Shown here piece by piece: positions 39,739-43,507 of a stretch of 43,507 nucleotides of DNA. Every line of letters begins with the position of its first letter. Position 1 is the first letter of the stretch. This DNA is from GCA-2717185 sp047517345. GTDB lineage: Bacteria > Pseudomonadota > Alphaproteobacteria > UBA8366 > GCA-2717185. The position numbers and the translations under genes were made by a program. Under the pieces are notes generated by a model. It searched no databases and was not told the DNA's origin. It saw nothing but the letters and a program-made list of their open reading frames with translations. The DNA lies in NCBI GenBank assembly GCA_047517345.1, contig JAKZTB010000301.1:1-43507 (forward strand), in the 5' to 3' direction.

Positions 39739-40118
39739 TATTCGGTCTCCTCACGTTCCCGGACGATGACGGTCAAATTGCTGAAGGGTTTCTGGATGCC
39801 GCCGACGCGGCCACGCGCCCGAGCCCTGAACCGTTTCAACACCATGGTCTTCCCAACTGTGGCTTCCTTCACGTAAAGCCGGTCGACGTCTAACTGATGG
39901 TTGTTTTCCGCATTGGCGATCGCCGATTCGAGTACCTTTCGCACCTCACCCGCGATACGCCGGCGCGAGAAGGCCAGCGAAGCCAACGCTGCGTCCGCGG
40001 ACATTCCCCGGATCGTCTGCGCGACAAGATTTAGTTTCTGAGGGCTGACCCGCATCGATTTTGAGAAAGCCTTGGCTTCCGTTTCATCGAGGCGACGTTC
40101 CGTCTTACGCTTGCCCAT
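39738..40118 (-). CDS. rplV: 50S ribosomal protein L22
   Basis: A 126-residue protein whose long hairpin lines the exit tunnel. RVSPQKLNLVAQTIRGMSADAALASLAFSRRRIA and the hairpin MVLKRFRARARGRVGGIQKPFSNLTVIVRE are typical. Located between rpsS and rpsC. Confidence 0.98.
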   Translation of the reverse strand: MGKRKTERRLDETEAKAFSKSMRVSPQKLNLVAQTIRGMSADAALASLAFSRRRIAGEVRKVLESAIANAENNHQLDVDRLYVKEATVGKTMVLKRFRARARGRVGGIQKPFSNLTVIVREREETE

Positions 40119-40121
40119 CGA

Positions 40122-40400
40122 CTAGCCCCTCCGCGCCCGCTTGTCTGCCGCGTGCCCGTAGAACGTCCGCGTCGGCGAGAATTCACCGAACTTGTGACCG
40201 ATCATGTTCTCGGTCACCAGAACCGGAATAAACTTCTGGCCGTTATAGACACCGAACGTCAATCCAACGAACTGCGGCAAAATCGTCGAACGGCGGGACC
40301 AGGTCTTGATCACATCGTTACGACCCGCGGAACGTACGACTTCTGCCTTCTTAAGCAGATAGCCGTCAACGAACGGACCTTTCCATACAGATCGAGCCAC
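40122..40400 (-). CDS. rpsS: 30S ribosomal protein S19
   Basis: A 92-residue small-subunit head protein. ARSVWKGPFVDGYLLKKAE and GHKFGEFSPTRTFYGH are the family hallmarks. The start is GTG 40400 with GGAGA 5 bases upstream; no ATG fits the N-terminus, and the longer open frame to 40688 is a shadow of rplB. Confidence 0.97.
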   Translation of the reverse strand: MARSVWKGPFVDGYLLKKAEVVRSAGRNDVIKTWSRRSTILPQFVGLTFGVYNGQKFIPVLVTENMIGHKFGEFSPTRTFYGHAADKRARRG

Positions 40401-40411
40401 CGGCTTCTCCT

Positions 40412-41248
40412 CTATTTCTTCCTGGCGTGACGGCTGCGGATGATCAGGCGGCTCGATTGATTCCGCTTTTTCCGCGTCCGCTTGCCTTTGGTCGGCTTGC
40501 CCCATGGCGTAACCGGATGACGGCCGCCGGAAGTCCGGCCTTCGCCGCCGCCATGCGGATGGTCGACCGGGTTCATCGCGACGCCGCGCACAGAGGGGCG
40601 TTTGCCCAGCCAACGCTTGCGTCCCGCCTTGCCGATCTTGATATTCGCCTGATCCGGATTGGACACGGCGCCGATTGTCGCCATGCATTCGCCGCGCACC
40701 ATGCGCAACTCGCCCGATGTCAGTTTCAACTGTGCGTACCCTTGGTCGCGCCCGATGAGCTGCGCATAAGTACCGCCGGCGCGCGCGATTTGGCCGCCTT
40801 TGCCGGGTTTCATTTCGATGTTGTGGATGATCGTACCGACGGGAATACTGTTCATCGGCATCGCGTTGCCCGGCTTGATATCCACACGTTCGCCCGAAAT
40901 GACCTGATCCCCGACGCCCAAGCGCTGCGGCGCCAAAATGTAATTCTGCTCGCCGTCCGAATAGGTAATCAACGCGATGAACGCGGTCCGGTTCGGATCG
41001 TACTCGAGCCGCTCGACCGTCGCCGGGACATCGAACTTCCGGCGCTTGAAATCGACCAAACGGTATTTCCGCTTGTGGCCGCCACCGCGCCGACGTGCCG
41101 TAATCCGTCCGAAATTATTACGGCCGCCTTTGCCGATCAGCCCAACGGTCAGCTTCTTGACCGGCTTGCCCTTGTGAAGTTCCGAATGGTCGACCAGGAC
41201 AAGGTGCCGCCGCGTCGAGGTTACTGGTTTGAAATTCTTCAGTGCCAT
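40412..41248 (-). CDS. rplB: 50S ribosomal protein L2
   Basis: A 278-residue protein needed for peptidyl-transferase-centre assembly. MALKNFKPVTSTRRHLVLVD opens it; GRDQGYAQLKLTSGELRMVRGECMATIGAVSN and the conserved histidine region NPVDHPHGGGEGRTSGGRHPVTPWG are present. Normal length; 4 bases after rplW. Confidence 0.99.
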   Translation of the reverse strand: MALKNFKPVTSTRRHLVLVDHSELHKGKPVKKLTVGLIGKGGRNNFGRITARRRGGGHKRKYRLVDFKRRKFDVPATVERLEYDPNRTAFIALITYSDGEQNYILAPQRLGVGDQVISGERVDIKPGNAMPMNSIPVGTIIHNIEMKPGKGGQIARAGGTYAQLIGRDQGYAQLKLTSGELRMVRGECMATIGAVSNPDQANIKIGKAGRKRWLGKRPSVRGVAMNPVDHPHGGGEGRTSGGRHPVTPWGKPTKGKRTRKKRNQSSRLIIRSRHARKK

Positions 41249-41252
41249 GGCC

Positions 41253-41576
41253 CTACAACCCCGTCGTCACGTCGATCGACTGACCTTCGGCCAACCGAAC
41301 GATCGCCTTCTTGGTATCTTTTTGCCGACCGGGAACCCCGCGGAATCGTTTTGTTTTACCTTTTCGTATCAAGGTATTGACCGAAACGACCTGGACTTCG
41401 AAGAGTCCCTCGACGGCACTTTTGATTTCCGGTTTGGACGCGTCGAGCGGCACCTGAAACGTCACCTGGTTATGCTCGGACGCAAGCGTCGCTTTTTCCG
41501 TGATCACCGGGCTGCGCAAAATTTCGTACAAACGCTCGCGGCCGGGTTTCTTTTTATTAAGATATTTCCAACTCAT
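41253..41576 (-). CDS. rplW: 50S ribosomal protein L23
   Basis: A 107-residue exit-tunnel protein that docks trigger factor and SRP. LYEILRSPVITEKATLASEHNQVTFQVPLDASKPEIKSAVEGLF and KGKTKRFRGVPGRQKDTKKAIVRL are typical. A ~10-residue lysine-rich extension precedes the core. The ATG overlaps the rplD stop (ATGA). Confidence 0.97.
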   Translation of the reverse strand: MSWKYLNKKKPGRERLYEILRSPVITEKATLASEHNQVTFQVPLDASKPEIKSAVEGLFEVQVVSVNTLIRKGKTKRFRGVPGRQKDTKKAIVRLAEGQSIDVTTGL

Positions 41577-42193
41577 TTCAAACGCGCCTCCAACGCCTCA
41601 ACCGCATCGGTCGTCAGAACAAGGTGTTCGCGGCGCAAAATGTCGTAAACGTTTGCACCTTGAGTCGGCAACACGTCGACATTCGGTATGTTCGCTACGG
41701 CGCGCGAAAAATTCGCATCGACCTCCGCGCCAGCGACGACCAGCACGTTATCCCATCCCAATTTCGCCAGCTTTTCCGAGAGTTCCCTCGTCTTGGGGCT
41801 CTTCAGCGAAGCGTCCTTAAGAATAACCAGCTTGCCTTCGGCCTGTTTCGCCGAAAGCGCCGTACGCATCGCCATGCGGCGCACTTTCTTGGTCAGTTTG
41901 TGGCCGAAGTCCCGCGGATGCGGCCCAAACGCCACGCCACCGCCACGGAGGTTCGGCGCCTTACGCGAACCCTGCCGGGCGCGGCCGGTGCCCTTCTGGC
42001 GAAATGGCTTGGCAGTCGTGCCGCGAATATCGGACCGTTCCTTTGTACTGGCAGTACCGGCGCGCCGCTTGGCGAGCTGGTAATTCACCATTCGCGCCAA
42101 AATGTCCTTGCGCATCGGCGCCCCAAAGACCTCTTCCGAGAGATCGATCTCGCCGGCGGCCTTGTTTTCGAGGGTGATGACCTTGCTCTTCAT
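41573..42193 (-). CDS. rplD: 50S ribosomal protein L4
   Basis: A 206-residue exit-tunnel protein; in E. coli it also autoregulates the S10 operon. KPFRQKGTGRARQGSRKAPNLRGGGVAFGPHPRDF forms the tunnel loop. I chose ATG 42193 because GAAGGA lies 9 bases upstream. A TTG at 42202, overlapping the rplC stop, is too close to that site. Confidence 0.96.
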   Translation of the reverse strand: MKSKVITLENKAAGEIDLSEEVFGAPMRKDILARMVNYQLAKRRAGTASTKERSDIRGTTAKPFRQKGTGRARQGSRKAPNLRGGGVAFGPHPRDFGHKLTKKVRRMAMRTALSAKQAEGKLVILKDASLKSPKTRELSEKLAKLGWDNVLVVAGAEVDANFSRAVANIPNVDVLPTQGANVYDILRREHLVLTTDAVEALEARLK

Positions 42194-42198
42194 CGCCG

Positions 42199-42993
42199 TC
42201 AATCCTTCTCCGCGTCGCCGGCCGCTTCAGCTTCGGGCGCGACATCTTCGGCAGCCGCCGCATCGTGAGCGGCAGTTTCCTCCGTTGGCGCTTCCTCGAC
42301 AGCAATCGCTTCTTCCGCTACGGCACGCAATCCGGCCGGAAACGGCAGATCGTCCGGCATCTTGCGTTTAACGGCATCCTTGATCGTGACCCAACCGTTC
42401 TTGGCCCCGGGAACCGCGCCCTGAACCAGGATCAACCCCCGCTCGTCGTCGGTAGAAACGATTTTTTGGCTCTGCACCGTGACGCGCTTGTCGCCAAGGT
42501 GGCCCGCCATCTTCTTACCCTTGAAGACCTTGCCCGGATCCTGGCATTGCCCCGTCGAACCGTGCGCGCGGTGCGATACTGAAACGCCATGGCTGGCGCG
42601 CATACCGCTGAAATTGTGCCGTTTCATGGCGCCGGCGAAGCCCTTACCGATACTGGTGCCCGTTACGTCGACAAACTGACCATCCGCGAAATGTGACGGA
42701 ACGAGTTCCTTGCCGACATCGACGATCGCGTCGGCGCTGACGCGGAACTCGACAAGCTTCCGCTTCGGCTCGACATTCGCCTTGGCGAAGTGGCCGCGCA
42801 TCGCTTTCGACACCCGCTTGACCTTCGCGGTACCGACGCCCAACTGGAGCGCGTTGTACCCGTTCGCGTCTTCGTTGCGAACGGCGACGACTTGGCAGTT
42901 GTCGACCCGCAACACCGTCACCGGCACATGGTCGCCGGAATCGGAGAAGACCCTGGTCATTCCCATCTTTTGAGCAATAAGGCCTGAACGCAT
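42199..42993 (-). CDS. rplC: 50S ribosomal protein L3
   Basis: A 264-residue protein near the peptidyl-transferase centre. SGLIAQKMGMTRVF opens it and the core includes TGTSIGKGFAGAMKRHNFSGMRASHGVSVSHRAHGSTGQ and VFKGKKMAGHLGDKRVTVQ. The last 41 residues (224-264) are an Ala/Glu/Asp-rich tail with 14 acidic and one basic residue, beyond the end of the canonical fold. Confidence 0.97.
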   Translation of the reverse strand: MRSGLIAQKMGMTRVFSDSGDHVPVTVLRVDNCQVVAVRNEDANGYNALQLGVGTAKVKRVSKAMRGHFAKANVEPKRKLVEFRVSADAIVDVGKELVPSHFADGQFVDVTGTSIGKGFAGAMKRHNFSGMRASHGVSVSHRAHGSTGQCQDPGKVFKGKKMAGHLGDKRVTVQSQKIVSTDDERGLILVQGAVPGAKNGWVTIKDAVKRKMPDDLPFPAGLRAVAEEAIAVEEAPTEETAAHDAAAAEDVAPEAEAAGDAEKD

Positions 42994-43004
42994 ATCGCCA
43001 ATCC

Positions 43005-43313
43005 CTACAACTTGATTTCGACGTCGACTCCGGCGGCGAGATCCAGCTTCATCAGCGCGTCAACCGTTTGCGGCGTCGGGTCGATAATATCGAGGAGCCT
43101 TTTGTGCGTGCGGATCTCGAATTGCTCGCGGCTCTTCTTGTCGATGTGCGGCGACCGCAACACTGTGTATTTCTCGATACGGGTCGGCAATGGAATCGGT
43201 CCGCGCACCCGTGCACCGGTGCGTTTCGCCGTCTGCACGATCTCCCCCGTCGACTGATCCAGTACGCGGTGATCGAACGCCTTCAGACGAATTCTTATAT
43301 TCTGGCTATCCAT
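43005..43313 (-). CDS. rpsJ: 30S ribosomal protein S10
   Basis: A 102-residue protein of the small-subunit head, first gene of the S10 operon and partner of NusB in antitermination. IRIRLKAFDHRVLDQSTGEIVQTAKRTGARVRGPIPLPTRIEKYTVLRSPH is typical. GAGG lies 6 bases before ATG 43313. Confidence 0.98.
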   Translation of the reverse strand: MDSQNIRIRLKAFDHRVLDQSTGEIVQTAKRTGARVRGPIPLPTRIEKYTVLRSPHIDKKSREQFEIRTHKRLLDIIDPTPQTVDALMKLDLAAGVDVEIKL

Positions 43314-43336
43314 GCCGTCCTCGTGCTCAATTGAAA

Positions 43337-43359
43337 ACCGGTGCCAAGATGGCGCCGGT
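43337..43359 (-). terminator. Intrinsic terminator/attenuator between tuf and rpsJ
   Basis: A 9-bp stem (ACCGGTGCC at 43337-43345 with GGCGCCGGT at 43351-43359, one G-U pair) and a 5-base loop are followed on the minus strand by TTTTC. It lies 12 bases after the tuf stop and 23 bases before rpsJ, so it should reduce read-through into the S10 operon. Confidence 0.7.
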
Positions 43360-43371
43360 ACTGTTTATTTT

Positions 43372-43507
43372 CTATTCGACGATGCTTGCGACGACGCCGG
43401 CGCCGACGGTGCGGCCGCCTTCGCGGATCGCAAAGCGCAGGCCTTCGTCCATCGCAATCGGCGCAATCAGCGATACTTCCATCGCCACATTGTCACCCGG
43501 CATCACC
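43372..43507 (-). CDS. tuf: Elongation factor Tu, C-terminal fragment (runs off the window)
   Basis: The last 44 codons of EF-Tu, ending at the TAG at 43372-43374; the rest lies beyond the window edge. The peptide contains VMPGDNVAMEVSLIAPIAM and GLRFAIREGGRTVGAGVVA, the invariant C-terminal barrel of EF-Tu. It delivers aminoacyl-tRNA to the ribosome. Its place before rpsJ is standard for Proteobacteria. Confidence 0.97.
   Translation of the reverse strand, partial: VMPGDNVAMEVSLIAPIAMDEGLRFAIREGGRTVGAGVVASIVE

Noticed and set aside
40401..40688. N-terminal extension of S19
   Set aside because: It lies entirely inside rplB, and S19 begins at GTG 40400 with its own Shine-Dalgarno sequence.
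1..43507. Prophage, transposon, CRISPR, toxin-antitoxin or defence system
   Set aside because: I saw no integrase, transposase, repeat-spacer pattern, toxin pair or defence domain. The content is core chromosomal throughout.

Overview
The window is a GC-rich, gene-dense chromosomal segment from an alphaproteobacterium, probably of the Rhodospirillales or a related marine or environmental lineage. The evidence is the single uninterrupted tuf-S10-spc-alpha ribosomal block, an Alphaproteobacteria/mitochondria-type ATP12 F1-ATPase chaperone, a bifunctional malic enzyme with a phosphotransacetylase domain, and leucine and propionyl-CoA degradation genes under a MerR (LiuR-like) regulator. Nearly all genes lie on the minus strand. 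No gene-free stretch exceeds 300 bases. I see no prophage, insertion sequence, CRISPR array, integrase or recognisable defence system.

Region 1 (about 1-8,300): acyl-CoA and branched-chain metabolism. An orphan lipoprotein (+) faces the 3-methylcrotonyl-CoA carboxylase beta subunit (mccB, -). Next come a DUF1330 protein (-) and a truncated hemoglobin (+). A minus-strand operon follows, in transcription order: MerR regulator, isovaleryl-CoA dehydrogenase, cupin, DUF1272 protein, MAPEG protein, SDR oxidoreductase and a second acyl-CoA dehydrogenase. A LiuR-like palindrome overlaps the promoter in front of the regulator gene, which appears to be leaderless.

Region 2 (about 8,330-18,600): mixed housekeeping genes. 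These are the MgtE Mg2+ channel, bifunctional malic enzyme, tRNA-Leu(GAG), LipB (+), acylphosphatase, propionyl-CoA carboxylase alpha (TTG start), a divergent enolase-superfamily protein, a Sel1-repeat protein, an orphan MlaC-like lipid carrier and a DUF4389 membrane protein (+).

Region 3 (about 18,600-29,150): a long minus-strand directon. In transcription order it is DegP-like protease, RarA, CrcB, RluA-family pseudouridine synthase, HAD phosphatase, AsmA, ATP12, propionyl-CoA carboxylase beta, a 2TM protein and threonine aldolase. Several 4-base stop/start overlaps indicate translational coupling.

Region 4 (29,184-43,507): the complete S10-spc-alpha ribosomal block (rpsJ through rplQ, with secY, adk and rpoA), preceded by the 3' end of tuf. 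A hairpin plus T-run separates tuf from rpsJ. A full-consensus sigma-70-type promoter lies between adk and rpsM. An intrinsic terminator follows rplQ.

I did not find a convincing undescribed multi-gene system. The best leads are the remodelled leucine-catabolism operon with its probably leaderless, self-operated regulator, the enolase-superfamily member with substituted catalytic positions, the unrecognised lipoprotein at the left edge, and the acidic C-terminal tails on three ribosomal proteins.
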